The notes: generated by a model from the letters alone, not told the origin. Counted from the stretch's first letter, positions 8,362 through 17,971 are shown. The stretch is DNA of 51,100 nt from Erysipelotrichaceae bacterium (GCA_018365815.1 JAGZJH010000013.1:1-51100), one strand, 5' to 3'. Numbers and translations are program-made.

Positions 8362-8581
8362 TAAGTAATTAATTTAAAAGGCAAAATAAATTTGGTTAAT
8401 GAACTGATTGTTTTGCTTTTTTATAGTTTATAATCGTTTTTTTATCATAAGTAAATAATGTAAGAAAATAAATAACAATAGCATATCAACAATAATCGAA
8501 TATCAACAGTGCTTAAAATAAACAATTATGATTAAATGGATCAATAATAGAAAATTAAAAATGAAAAAAACAATTGAAAAT

Positions 8582-8614
8582 AAAAAAAGCATCGATGTTA
8601 AATATACGATGCTT
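8582..8614 (-). terminator. Intrinsic terminator of the cold-shock gene
   Basis: AAGCATCG (8587-8594) pairs with CGATGCTT (8607-8614); on the minus strand the hairpin is followed by seven T. Confidence 0.85.
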
Positions 8615-8624
8615 ATCTATTCAA

Positions 8625-8828
8625 TTATAAAATTTGAACATTTGCAGCTTGTAATCCTCTATCAGATTCAACGATTTCTAAAGATACTTGTTGACCTTCT
8701 TCTAGAGTTTTAAATCCACTTACTTGAATTGCAGAGAAATGAACAAAGATTTCTTTATTGCTATCATCTAAAATAATGAAACCATATCCTTTTTCTTTGT
8801 TGAACCATTTTACTTTACCTGTATTCAT
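8625..8828 (-). CDS. csp: Cold-shock protein, CspA family
   Basis: 67 residues, the usual length of a single cold-shock domain. RNP1 is KGYGFI and RNP2 is IFVHFSAI, with the N-terminal GKVKWFNKEKGYGF typical of RNA/ssDNA chaperones that melt mRNA structure. The start follows AAGGAGGTACTGAAA. It is a single gene with its own promoter, a leader of about 140 bases and a terminator, the layout of temperature-regulated csp genes. Confidence 0.97.
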   Translation of the reverse strand: MNTGKVKWFNKEKGYGFIILDDSNKEIFVHFSAIQVSGFKTLEEGQQVSLEIVESDRGLQAANVQIL

Positions 8829-9002
8829 TTTCAGTACCTCCTTATTTAATTTGAAAAAATAGACACTATTGTATTAAAAAAATCACATATATTAGATTTT
8901 TAAAACAAAAGCGACAATACAATTCTCTAATACCTGTGATAATATTGAATTATAATATTTCTTTTTCAACAAAAGTATAGCACTTAAATTATTAAAAAGC
9001 AA
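8829..9002 (-). promoter_or_regulatory. csp promoter and long 5' leader
   Basis: On the minus strand TTGCTT (9002-8997), a 17-base spacer and TATACT (8979-8974) make a strong promoter. Transcription should begin near 8967, giving about 138 bases of leader before the csp ATG. Long leaders of this sort act as temperature-dependent folds in known csp mRNAs; that role here is inferred. Confidence 0.7.
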
Positions 9003-9080
9003 ATAAATATATTTTAAAAAAATGAAAAAAAGGTTAAAAAATGTTTAAATATGTTTTAATTCGAATATGGGGGTGATTTT

Positions 9081-10415
9081 GTGTCAAAGGACATGACAAA
9101 AGGAAATCCTACGCAATTGATTTTAATGTTTGCATTGCCGATGTTGATTGGAAATATTTTTCAACAGTTTTATTCAATGGCAGATACAATTGTTGTAGGG
9201 AATACAATTGGAGTTCAAGCGTTGGCAGCAGTTGGTGCAACAGGCGGGATTTCATTTTTTGTTTTAGGATTTATTATAGGACTTTCAAATGGTTTTTCTG
9301 TAATAGTATCTCATAAATTTGGTTCAAATGATGAAGAAGGTGTTCGACATAGTGTTGGAATGTCAATTATTTTAGGGGCTATTTTTACTGTTATAGTAAC
9401 TATTATCAGTGTTGTAGGGGTAAGATGGTTACTAGAATTTATGAAAACTCCAAGTGATATTATCGATCAGTCTTATGATTATATTGTAGTTATTTTTGCG
9501 GGAATATTTGCTTGTATTTCATACAATATGATTTCTTCAATTTTAAGGGCCTTAGGTGATAGTAAGACACCGTTAATTTTTTTAGTAGTTGCTTCAGTTT
9601 TAAATGTTATTTTAGATTTATTTTTCATTGTTAATGTAAAAATGGGAGTAGAAGGTGCGGCTTATGCAACTGTCATCGCACAATTTGTTTCGTTTTTATT
9701 ATGTATGATTTATACTAAAAAACGTTATCCAATACTTCATCTTAATAAATCACATTTTAAATGGGACAGTGATTTGGCTAATCGATTATTAAAAGTGGGC
9801 GTTCCTTCTGCTATGTCAGCATCTATTACTGCATTAGGAGTAATGGTTTTACAAGGAACTATTAATCAATTAGGATCAGATGTTGTAGCAGCTTTTACTG
9901 CGGGTACAAAAGTAGAACAATTTTTTACAATGCCAACTATGACAATCGGAATGGCGATGGCAACTTTTGCGGGACAAAATTTAGGTGCAAAACGCTTAGA
10001 TCGTGTAAGTGCGGGAGTTAAAAGCAGTGTTATTTTAGTCGTTGCTTATAGTATTTTAGGTGGTTTTGCTTTGGTATTCTTTGGTTCACATATTACGCAA
10101 TTGTTTGTTTCAAAAGATTCAAGCCATGTGATTGCTTATGCTCAACAGTATTTAAATATCATCGCAATATTTTGTTGGGTATTAGGACTGTTATTTATTT
10201 TTAGATCAACTATCCAAGGATTAGGAAATGGTTTTGTGCCAATGATGTCTGGAGTAATGGAATTAGTCATGCGTGTTTTAGCGGCTATTATTTTATCGAA
10301 GTTATTCCAATTTACAGGAATATGTTTAGCTAGTCCAATTGCATGGATTGGAGCAGATTTCTTACTTATTCCTAGTTATTTCTATATTATGAAAAACTTA
10401 AAAAACAACATTTAG
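9081..10415 (+). CDS. MATE family multidrug exporter
   Basis: 444 residues with about 12 membrane segments in two MatE repeats. The opening KDMTKGNPTQLILMFALPML and the FYSMADTIVVGNTIG segment are typical of the Na+/H+-driven DinF/NorM-like branch; the second repeat begins near LLKVGVPSAMSASITALG and contains QNLGAKRLDR. The start is GTG, 7 bases after GGGGG. It stands alone, with two hairpins after the stop. Substrate cannot be predicted. Confidence 0.95.
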   Translation: MSKDMTKGNPTQLILMFALPMLIGNIFQQFYSMADTIVVGNTIGVQALAAVGATGGISFFVLGFIIGLSNGFSVIVSHKFGSNDEEGVRHSVGMSIILGAIFTVIVTIISVVGVRWLLEFMKTPSDIIDQSYDYIVVIFAGIFACISYNMISSILRALGDSKTPLIFLVVASVLNVILDLFFIVNVKMGVEGAAYATVIAQFVSFLLCMIYTKKRYPILHLNKSHFKWDSDLANRLLKVGVPSAMSASITALGVMVLQGTINQLGSDVVAAFTAGTKVEQFFTMPTMTIGMAMATFAGQNLGAKRLDRVSAGVKSSVILVVAYSILGGFALVFFGSHITQLFVSKDSSHVIAYAQQYLNIIAIFCWVLGLLFIFRSTIQGLGNGFVPMMSGVMELVMRVLAAIILSKLFQFTGICLASPIAWIGADFLLIPSYFYIMKNLKNNI

Positions 10416-10445
10416 CTAATTAAATGTTGTAAGTAAGGATTAAAA

Positions 10446-10528
10446 AAGAAGAATTTATCACAAATTCTTCTTAACTATGAACTTAATTTTGAAGTAATAT
10501 CTTATAAATACTTATAAGATATTTTTTT
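10446..10528 (+). terminator. Two tandem hairpins after the MATE gene
   Basis: The first is a perfect 11-base stem (10446-10456 / 10462-10472) without a T-run. The second is a perfect 12-base stem (10496-10507 / 10512-10523) with a 4-base loop and a T-run to 10528, a classical intrinsic terminator. Confidence 0.85.
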
Positions 10529-10791
10529 ATTTGATGAACTATATGTTACCAATCACAATACTAATTATATCCTAACACAATATATAAATTTGAATTTTAA
10601 AACAAATAAACACCACATTAAAATCAAATAACAGTATTTAAAATGTTATTTTTTTCTTATATGAAATGACTAATCCAATTTTTATAAAATTTAAACAAAA
10701 CACATATAGCATTTTATCAAAGGATGATCTTTTAATAATGCGTATATGCGTTTTAAAAGATTTTTAAATAAGTGATTTTATATCACTTTTT
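10529..10791 (+). other. Noncoding; hairpin at the end of the SDR gene
   Basis: AAGTGAT (10770-10776) and ATCACTT (10782-10788) flank a 5-base loop immediately after the SDR stop and could end that transcript. A weaker inverted repeat (ATCTTTTAA / TTAAAAGAT, about 10728-10762) lies beside it. Nothing else was found. Confidence 0.45.
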
Positions 10792-11583
10792 TTATTGTAC
10801 CCCAACACTCATTGTTTCAGGTAAAGTTGAACCTCCATCGATGACGATACCTTGAGCCGTAATATAACTTGCTTCATCACTAGCTAAGAATGCTGCAAGT
10901 TCACCTAATTCTTCGATTGAACCTAATCTTCCCATTGGAATACCGGCACGAATTCCTTCAATCACGCTAGTTGGATTAGTTTGATCACTTGCTTTAGCAA
11001 TTCCTTCTACCATAGGAGTCATGATATAACCAGGTAAAATAGCATTGACACGAATATGGTGATTCACCATTTCAGCTGCTAATCCTTTTGTAAATCCCAT
11101 CATTGCAGCTTTAGTTGTTGCATAAGCTACTTCACCGGGATCTGCAACCATTACACCAGTGACACTTGATAAATTAACAATTGCCCCTTTTTGATGTTTG
11201 ATCATAGTTGGAATAACGGCTTTTGACATATTCCATGCCCCTTTAATATTAATATCAAAATGAGCATCTCTTAATTGGTCAGTCGTATTTAAAAAACTAT
11301 CTAATTTAGCAATTCCAGCATTATTGATTAATATATCAATGGTACCATATTTTTTTAATACTTCATCAACACATTGTTTAATAGTTTCACTATCTCGCAC
11401 ATCACATAAATAACCACTCACTTCATAACCTTCTGCTTGTAATGTTTTAGCAGTTTCAAAAACACTTTCATCATAATCGAAAATTGCTACTTTTGCGTGG
11501 TATTTTAAAAAGACTTTAACAATACCTAAGCCATTTCCCATAGCCCCTCCTGTTATAATAGCAACTTTGTTTTCTAATTTCAT
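10792..11583 (-). CDS. ucpA: Short-chain dehydrogenase/reductase, UcpA-like
   Basis: 263 residues. The NAD(P) site is ITGGAMGNGLGIVKVF, followed by the NNAG strand motif and the active-site SSVTG...YATTK pattern (Ser, Tyr, Lys). The end SYITAQGIVIDGGSTLPETM and the segment SVTGVMVADPGEVAYATTKA match the UcpA subgroup closely, whose physiological substrate is not settled. The G-rich motif has a Met where many SDRs have another small residue. It follows the DUF308 gene by 39 bases and is probably co-transcribed with it. Confidence 0.9.
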   Translation of the reverse strand: MKLENKVAIITGGAMGNGLGIVKVFLKYHAKVAIFDYDESVFETAKTLQAEGYEVSGYLCDVRDSETIKQCVDEVLKKYGTIDILINNAGIAKLDSFLNTTDQLRDAHFDINIKGAWNMSKAVIPTMIKHQKGAIVNLSSVTGVMVADPGEVAYATTKAAMMGFTKGLAAEMVNHHIRVNAILPGYIMTPMVEGIAKASDQTNPTSVIEGIRAGIPMGRLGSIEELGELAAFLASDEASYITAQGIVIDGGSTLPETMSVGVQ

Positions 11584-11622
11584 ACTTTTTTCCCTCCTTT
11601 TAATTGTCTTGAAATTAAAATG

Positions 11623-12162
11623 TTATTTTATTAATTTTTGTACTTGATATGATGTCCACAATTCAAAACTTCCCATACAAATTAATAAAATACCAATAAA
11701 TGCAATAAGTGAAGTAATCACTTTTATTGGATTAAATAATAAATAAATTCCGGCTAAAGCAAGAATTAAACTTAATATCAACGACACTTTAAACTGTTTA
11801 ATGTATAAATCTTTTAAAACATAAGCCTGTTTAACAAGATGAAGTGCTTCAGTTAATAAGAAAAAACCAGTGATAAATGGAATAATTGACATAATAAAAG
11901 TTGAATTGAAAATAATAAATACACTAATCCCTAAACTAATTGCACCTATAATCAAATCCAAACGTTCATTAAATCCTATTTTATTGTATCTAAAATAACT
12001 GATTAAACGTGAAATTCCAAACATAAAAATGATTAAACTAATTGCACCGATAATTAAATCAGCACTTAATTTTGGAACAAAAAACAATATCATTCCAATA
12101 ATTATATAGATAATTGAAGATAGTGTAGCTTCTTTGTTGATTTCTTTAATAATATTGAACAT
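11623..12162 (-). CDS. DUF308/HdeD family membrane protein
   Basis: 179 residues with about six membrane helices in three similar pairs, as in HdeD-like DUF308 proteins (IIYIIIGMILFFVPKLSADL, IIGAISLGISVFIIFN and ALAGIYLLFNPIKVITSL are repeat units). The ATG at 12162 is preferred to an in-frame GTG at 12171 because AGAAGG lies 7 bases before the ATG. Members have been linked to acid stress in enterobacteria; the role here is unknown. It is the first gene of a pair with the SDR. Confidence 0.85.
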   Translation of the reverse strand: MFNIIKEINKEATLSSIIYIIIGMILFFVPKLSADLIIGAISLIIFMFGISRLISYFRYNKIGFNERLDLIIGAISLGISVFIIFNSTFIMSIIPFITGFFLLTEALHLVKQAYVLKDLYIKQFKVSLILSLILALAGIYLLFNPIKVITSLIAFIGILLICMGSFELWTSYQVQKLIK

Positions 12163-12171
12163 TTTTTTCAC

Positions 12172-12440
12172 CTTCTCTTTGTATTTTATTATACCTTATT
12201 TAGTATTGTGTGTTAAGTCATTAACTTGATTAAAATAATTGATTTTATTAAAAAAATTAAAATTAAAAATCAATCGATATTAAAATGACAAACTAACTAT
12301 TCAGTTAAATAATAGATGATAAGATCAAACAATTTTTAAAAACTAATTTATTGATAATTAAATTTATATAAAAATAACAGCACATATTTTAATGCGGGTT
12401 AAACTAAAGTATTTATTTAAATATGCAAAATAAAAAGTGT
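12172..12440 (-). other. Noncoding, AT-rich
   Basis: Should hold the promoter of the DUF308-SDR pair and the end of the DUF1848 transcript; no element could be picked with confidence. Confidence 0.35.
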
Positions 12441-13367
12441 TTAAAATAATGTAAGTTGTGGATTAATCCAAGTCACTTGATTAACAATTTGTATAGTATC
12501 TTCTTTAGATAAATGGCCTATTAAAAGTGGTGAATAGGGGTCGTGAAGTTGATAATTTTTTTGAACAAGTTTAAATTCATAATTTGCATAACAATAACGA
12601 CAGCCATGTAAACAACTATTATAACTTCCAATATCGTTTCCTAATAGGCATTTACAAGTTGAACGTGCATTGGTTAAATGTGGTAATTTAAAATTGACAT
12701 GAAGTGCTTGTTCTAATGTTTCTTGTGTTAGACAACCCAGTTGATCAACTTGATACATTGAAAAGTCATTATGCTCAGCACAAGTTTTTAAAGTAATATG
12801 ATATTTTTTAGCAATATGACTCATCGCTTCAACAAGTTGATATTGTTGATCAATTGAAACCTCTTGAACTTCTTGAAAATTTTTCTTAGTCTTTTCGTAC
12901 AAGTCGATAAAACTGATAATACATACATTTGTATATGGGGCTAATTTTTGAGCCATTTGTTCAAAAATTGAAATATGATAATCAAGTGTATATTTATCAT
13001 TAAGAAAAATAGGATCATACCGCCAAGCAATACATTCTTTTCCAATTTTTTTAGATAACGCTATAAAACTTCGTATTACTTCATTTTTATTAGGAACATT
13101 TGGTTCGATTTCTTTTGTATAAGGTGTAATAGTCACCATCCAATATTGACGATATTCTTTTAACAATTCAATCTCCTTTAACATGGGTTGAGGATTTTTA
13201 GTACAGAAAACTAAACAGTCAACAACACTAGGATCAAGATTATAGCGATAGACTTTATTAGGTGCATAAGGACTTCGAGAAAGTACAAATCCTTCTTTAA
13301 TTCTTTGATAAAACCATTTGCTATAATAACCAGGAATATCCGTTCTATTACCTGTATTGATAATCAT
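12441..13367 (-). CDS. DUF1848 family protein (radical-SAM-like)
   Basis: 308 residues. The start MIINTGNRTDIPGYYSKWFY, the RSPYAPNKVYRYNL segment and VDCLVFCTKNPQPML define DUF1848. The C-terminal cysteine cluster (STCKCLLGNDIGSYNSC followed by HGCRYCYANYEF) could ligate an iron-sulfur cluster and resembles radical SAM chemistry, but the CxxxCxxC order is at the wrong end for a classical enzyme. Function is not established. The start follows AAGGAGAAACTT. Confidence 0.9.
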   Translation of the reverse strand: MIINTGNRTDIPGYYSKWFYQRIKEGFVLSRSPYAPNKVYRYNLDPSVVDCLVFCTKNPQPMLKEIELLKEYRQYWMVTITPYTKEIEPNVPNKNEVIRSFIALSKKIGKECIAWRYDPIFLNDKYTLDYHISIFEQMAQKLAPYTNVCIISFIDLYEKTKKNFQEVQEVSIDQQYQLVEAMSHIAKKYHITLKTCAEHNDFSMYQVDQLGCLTQETLEQALHVNFKLPHLTNARSTCKCLLGNDIGSYNSCLHGCRYCYANYEFKLVQKNYQLHDPYSPLLIGHLSKEDTIQIVNQVTWINPQLTLF

Positions 13368-13486
13368 AAGTTTCTCCTTTTTATTATCATTAATTCAAAT
13401 TTTTATTAAAGTTATTCTTTTTATTTTATTATAATCAGTTTAGTAAAATAAATAAAGTTAGTGTATAAAAAAGATTAATTATATTA

Positions 13487-13530
13487 AAATGAACCACATT
13501 ATTTGTTGAGCTCAATAACATGGTTCATTT
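13487..13530 (-). terminator. Hairpin terminator after the glycerophosphodiesterase gene
   Basis: AAATGAACCA (13487-13496) pairs perfectly with TGGTTCATTT (13521-13530), ten bases after the stop codon of the minus-strand gene. The tract after it is T-rich but interrupted. Confidence 0.75.
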
Positions 13531-13539
13531 CATATTTGA

Positions 13540-14271
13540 TTAATCTTTAATTTGTTGTCTTAATTGAATCGCAATATCCGGATAGTTTGTAATAATTCCA
13601 TCGATTTTCATTTCTAATAAATTTTGAATATCTTCTTTTTTATTCACTGTCCATGCATTAACTTGAATATTGGTTTGATGAGTATAGTCAAGATAATTAG
13701 GAATTTTTAAATTTGGATAATATGGGTGAAGGGCATCAGCTTTTAACATTTTAGCATATTGCCAGGGTTGAAATAAACCTTCCATATATAATAAACCTAT
13801 TTTTGCATTAGGGTTAATTTTTCTTAAAGTATCTAAACTATAATGGTTAAATGAAGAATAGATCACTTGCTCTTCAACTTCATATTGAATAACTAAATCA
13901 TTGACTAATTTTTCAATATTTGGATATTGAATGTGATCAGTTTTAAGTTCAATGTTTAATAATGTTCCGGTTTTTTTGATTAATGCAAGTAATTCACTAA
14001 GTAAAGGAATATGTGTAAAACCATATTGTTCCATATGATTGTTTGCATTAAATTTTGATAATTCTTCATAAGTGTAATCAAAGATAAAGCCAAAACCATT
14101 TGTAGTTCTATCAATACGTTCATCATGCATAATAATTAATTTAGAGTCCTTACTTAAATGAACATCTGTTTCAATCATATCTGCGCCCATTTTAATCGCC
14201 ATTTCAAAGGCTTCCATTGTGTTTTCTGGAGCATAACCACTCGCTCCACGATGTGCAATTATTTTTGTCAT
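13540..14271 (-). CDS. ugpQ: Glycerophosphodiester phosphodiesterase
   Basis: 243 residues, a complete single-domain GDPD TIM barrel. The start IIAHRGASGYAPENTMEAFE holds the catalytic HRG and the Asn-Thr turn; MIETDVHLSKDSKLIIMHDE gives the metal-binding E-x-D and the second catalytic His. NIELKT and VNAWTVNKKEDI are the later barrel strands. It hydrolyses glycerophosphodiesters to glycerol-3-phosphate and an alcohol in the cytoplasm. The ATG at 14271 has GACGAGG 8 bases upstream, better than the GTG at 14280. Confidence 0.92.
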   Translation of the reverse strand: MTKIIAHRGASGYAPENTMEAFEMAIKMGADMIETDVHLSKDSKLIIMHDERIDRTTNGFGFIFDYTYEELSKFNANNHMEQYGFTHIPLLSELLALIKKTGTLLNIELKTDHIQYPNIEKLVNDLVIQYEVEEQVIYSSFNHYSLDTLRKINPNAKIGLLYMEGLFQPWQYAKMLKADALHPYYPNLKIPNYLDYTHQTNIQVNAWTVNKKEDIQNLLEMKIDGIITNYPDIAIQLRQQIKD

Positions 14272-14531
14272 TTTATTCACCTCGTCAAAGATTATAGCAT
14301 ATCATACATTTCTATTGGGCGTTTTAACAAAAACTTAATGAATTGTTATCATATTGATAAGTTGTATTTTAAACTAGTATAAAAAGTAGTATAATAAATA
14401 GTGTAAATTATTTAGATTAAGTGACTTGAATAATGAAATGGATTGTTAAGAATATGTAAAGTACTCGATTTTTCTTGATTAATAAAATGATAAATATTAT
14501 TGTTATCTTGTAAATTAAAGGGAGTGTTTGT

Positions 14532-16574
14532 ATGAACGGTTGTAGAGAAAATAGAGAATTATCATGGTTGAAGTTTAATGATCGTGTTTTGATGCAGGCA
14601 AAGGATAGTAAAGTACCATTAGGAGAACAATTAAGTTTTCTTTCTATTTATCAATCTAATTTAGATGAATTTTTTATGGTACGTTTGGGATCTTTATATG
14701 ATCAAATGATGTTTTATCCAACGATGAAAGATAATAAAACTGGAATGACAGGAGAAGAACAAATCAAAGCTTGTTTAAAAAGAATTAATTATATTAATAA
14801 GAAAAAAGATCGCATTTATGAAAATATTATGAAAGAATTAGAAAACAGAGGTTGGGGTCTAATCAAAGTTTCAAATTTAAAAAATAAAGAAGATCGTAAG
14901 TATTTTGAAGCTTATTTTGAAAGGGAATTGTTACCATTGATTTCACCACAAGTTGTTTCTAAAAGACAACCTTTTCCTTTTTTAAATAATAGAGAATTAT
15001 ATATTATTGTTCACTTAGAGTCTAAAAAAGGAAAGCGAAGAATGGGTGTTGTTTCATGTAGTAATGCAATGGACGAACGTTTATTAGCAGTACCGAATGA
15101 ACAAGGAAAATTTATTTTAGTAGAAGATGTGATTATGCATTTTGTTTCTCGATTATTTTCTAAATATACAATAAAAAATAAATCATTAATTCGTGTTACT
15201 CGAAGTGCGGATATTGATGAAGATGACCATTCCTTAGAAGGACATGATGATTATCGTGAAATGATGGAAACATTAATTAAACAAAGACGTAAATTATCAC
15301 CGGTAAGGTTACAAATATCATCTGGTTTAGAGGAATTAGAAATTTTAATGTTAATGAATTTTTTAAATTTAAAGAAAAATCAAGTGTTTGTAACAGACAT
15401 TCCTTTAGACTTATCATTCGTTGGAGAATTGAGGGACCATTTAAAAATGGTTCACCCGGAAATGTTTTATAAAAAATTAGAAGCACGTAATTCACAATTG
15501 GTTGAAAATCGTACTTCTATGATTAAGCAAATTTTAAAGAAAGATATTTTACTTGCTTATCCATATGAATCAATGTCGCCATTTTTAAGATTATTAGACG
15601 AAGCCAGTCAAGATCCTAAAGTGGCAAGTATAAAAATGACGCTTTATCGTGTCGCTAGAAATTCAAAGATTGTGAAGTCTTTAATAAAAGCAGTAGAAAA
15701 TGGAAAAGAAGTTGTTGTTTTAGTGGAATTAAGAGCGAGGTTTGATGAGGAAAATAATATTGACTGGTCAAAACGTTTAGAAGAATCAGGGTGTCGTGTC
15801 ATTTATGGATTAGATGGATTAAAAGTACATTCTAAACTTTGTTTAATCACTTATAAAAATGCTCAAGGCGTTGAATATATTAGTCAAGTTGGAACAGGAA
15901 ATTATAATGAAAATACTTCAAGACTCTATACTGATTTATCGTTAATGACATCTAATCATGAAATAGGTGAGGAAATTAATGATGTTTTTAATCATTTAAG
16001 TTTAGGTGAAACGGCTAATGAATCTGAGTTATTAATGGTTGCGCCAAATTGTATGATTAATAAAATCTTTAATTATATTGATGAACAAATTGCTTTAGCA
16101 AAAGAAGGTAAAGAGGCTTATTTAGGATTTAAATGTAACTCGGTGACAAGCAAAGAAATGATTAATAAACTAATAGAAGCTAGTAAAGCCGGAGTAAAAA
16201 TTGAAATGATTGTGAGAGGAATTTGTTGTATTATTCCTGGTGTGAAGGGATTAACTGAAAACATTAGAATTATTTCAATTGTCGGAAGATATTTAGAGCA
16301 TTCTAGAATTTATATTTTTGGGAAAGGTGAAAATCAAAAAGTATATATATCGTCGGCTGATTTAATGACTAGAAATTTACAAAAACGAGTAGAGGTAGCA
16401 GCCCCTATTTTAGATGATAAAATTAGAAAAATTATTGTTTCAATGTTTGAAATTATGCTTAAAGATAATGTGAAGGCTTGTGAGTTATTAAGTGATGGAA
16501 GTTATAAAGCAGTTAAAAATAAAGAACCAGCACTTAACAGTCAGGAATATTTCTTTAAAAAATTAACATTATAA
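14532..16574 (+). CDS. ppk1: Polyphosphate kinase (PPK1)
   Basis: 680 residues, the normal PPK1 length. It begins with the N-terminal helical domain (RELSWLKFNDRVLMQAKD), continues through the middle domain (KRQPFPFLNNREL) and the two phospholipase-D-like catalytic domains. The autophosphorylated histidine is His433 in KVHSKLCLIT (E. coli His435) and the second essential one is His590 in EHSRIYIF. VGTGNYNENTSRLYTDLSL and SSADLMTRNLQKRVEVAAPI are intact. It makes polyphosphate from ATP reversibly. It is followed 19 bases later by a phosphofructokinase gene, apparently in one operon. ATG follows AAAGGGAGTGTTTGT. Confidence 0.97.
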   Translation: MNGCRENRELSWLKFNDRVLMQAKDSKVPLGEQLSFLSIYQSNLDEFFMVRLGSLYDQMMFYPTMKDNKTGMTGEEQIKACLKRINYINKKKDRIYENIMKELENRGWGLIKVSNLKNKEDRKYFEAYFERELLPLISPQVVSKRQPFPFLNNRELYIIVHLESKKGKRRMGVVSCSNAMDERLLAVPNEQGKFILVEDVIMHFVSRLFSKYTIKNKSLIRVTRSADIDEDDHSLEGHDDYREMMETLIKQRRKLSPVRLQISSGLEELEILMLMNFLNLKKNQVFVTDIPLDLSFVGELRDHLKMVHPEMFYKKLEARNSQLVENRTSMIKQILKKDILLAYPYESMSPFLRLLDEASQDPKVASIKMTLYRVARNSKIVKSLIKAVENGKEVVVLVELRARFDEENNIDWSKRLEESGCRVIYGLDGLKVHSKLCLITYKNAQGVEYISQVGTGNYNENTSRLYTDLSLMTSNHEIGEEINDVFNHLSLGETANESELLMVAPNCMINKIFNYIDEQIALAKEGKEAYLGFKCNSVTSKEMINKLIEASKAGVKIEMIVRGICCIIPGVKGLTENIRIISIVGRYLEHSRIYIFGKGENQKVYISSADLMTRNLQKRVEVAAPILDDKIRKIIVSMFEIMLKDNVKACELLSDGSYKAVKNKEPALNSQEYFFKKLTL

Positions 16575-16593
16575 AAGATAGGAAGTGAAGTGT

Positions 16594-17664
16594 ATGAGAG
16601 TTGGAATTTTAACAAGTGGTGGAGATTGCCAAGCCCTTAATGCAACAATGAGAGGTCTTGTTAAAACTTTATACAAAAATGTTGAGGATATTGAAATTAT
16701 TGGTTTTTTATATGGTTATAAAGGATTGATGTATGAAGATTATAAAATTATGAACCCTGATGATTTTTCTGGAATTATTAATATGGGAGGAACTATTTTA
16801 GGAACTTCAAGATGTCCGTTTAAAAAAATGAGAGTCATTGAAAATGGCTTTGATAAAGTAGAAGCCATGAAAAAGACTTATAAAAAATTAAAATTAGATT
16901 GTTTAGTGGTTTTAGGTGGAAATGGTTCTTTAAAATCAGCCAATATGCTTTATGAAGAAGGGTTGAATGTTATAGGGCTACCTAAAACGATTGATAATGA
17001 TACTTGGGGAACTGATTATACGTTTGGTTATCAATCAGCAATTGATATCGCAACAACTTATTTAGATCAAATTCATACGACTGCGGCTAGTCATAATCGA
17101 GTGTTTATTATCGAAATTATGGGACATAAGGTAGGTCATATTTGTTTATCAGCAGGAATTGCTTCAGGAGCAGATGTTATTTTGCTACCTGAAATTCCTT
17201 ATGATATTGAAAAAGTCGCTAAGGCAATTAAAAACCGTGAAAAAGAAGGAAAGAAATTCAGTATTATTGCTTGTGCTGAAGGAGCGTTATCAAAAGAAGA
17301 AGCTTCTATGTCAAAAAAACAATATAAGTTAAAAGTGGCTGCACGTGAAGGGCATTCAGTAGTTTATGATGTTGCTAAGCAACTTTCTCATTACATAGAC
17401 AGTGAAATTAGAGTTTCTTGTGCCGGTCATGCACAACGTGGAGGTAGTCCATGTCCTTATGATCGTATGATGTCTACTTTGTTTGGAATAGAAGGGGCAC
17501 GCTTGATTATGGAAAAGGATTTTGGTAAATTAGTTGTTTTAAAAGATAATCAAGTTACTTCAATTAAATTGGAAGAAACAGCAGGTAAATTAAAATATGT
17601 AGATCCAGAGGGAAAAGAAGTTCAGTCTGCAAGGTTATTAGGAATTTCTTTTGGTGATGAGTAG
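16594..17664 (+). CDS. pfkA: 6-phosphofructokinase family, mixed ATP/PPi signature
   Basis: 356 residues from ATG 16594, chosen because AGGAAG lies 8 bases upstream (the in-frame GTG at 16585 overlaps that site). It has the PFK core: LTSGGDCQALNATMRG at the phosphoryl-donor loop, PKTIDND with the catalytic Asp134, MGHKVGH and GHAQRGGSPCPYDR at the sugar-phosphate site. Two positions are unusual: the GGDGS motif reads GGNGS with Asn110 where a Mg-binding Asp is expected, and Lys131 precedes TIDND, a residue usually seen in PPi-type enzymes (ATP enzymes have Gly). Gly is kept at the position that is Asp in PPi enzymes. The phosphate donor cannot be called. It is second in the ppk operon, and its stop codon overlaps the terminator. 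Confidence 0.9.
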   Translation: MRVGILTSGGDCQALNATMRGLVKTLYKNVEDIEIIGFLYGYKGLMYEDYKIMNPDDFSGIINMGGTILGTSRCPFKKMRVIENGFDKVEAMKKTYKKLKLDCLVVLGGNGSLKSANMLYEEGLNVIGLPKTIDNDTWGTDYTFGYQSAIDIATTYLDQIHTTAASHNRVFIIEIMGHKVGHICLSAGIASGADVILLPEIPYDIEKVAKAIKNREKEGKKFSIIACAEGALSKEEASMSKKQYKLKVAAREGHSVVYDVAKQLSHYIDSEIRVSCAGHAQRGGSPCPYDRMMSTLFGIEGARLIMEKDFGKLVVLKDNQVTSIKLEETAGKLKYVDPEGKEVQSARLLGISFGDE

Positions 17665-17689
17665 AAGGTTCGTAAGAATCTTCTTTTTT
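17663..17689 (+). terminator. Terminator of the ppk-pfk operon
   Basis: AGAAGGTTC / GAATCTTCT with a GTAA loop and one G-T pair, then six T. It overlaps the last base of the pfk stop codon. Confidence 0.9.
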
Positions 17690-17971
17690 AATAGGTTTAA
17701 GAAAGTATTCATGCTTAATTATAATAGATAAACTTTGTTTTTGTAACAGTTGAAAATAAGGCTAATTAAAAAGTATTTAAAATGATTTTATTAATAAAAT
17801 ATAATTATAGTTAATAGATGTGGCATAAAATATTTTAAATAAAACTTGGGCGTTAAAAATTTAATGATGGGATATAAGGATAATTTATAAGGAATAATTG
17901 AAATTAACTATGTTTATTTCATTTTTTTATCACAATAAAGAAATTTATAAATTACATAATGCAATATATAT
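17690..17971 (+). other. Noncoding, AT-rich
   Basis: No gene or structured element seen between the ppk-pfk terminator and the HTH promoter. Confidence 0.4.

Noticed and set aside
8528..8713. Open frame over the csp terminator
   Set aside because: Covers a clear terminator and the antisense of csp.
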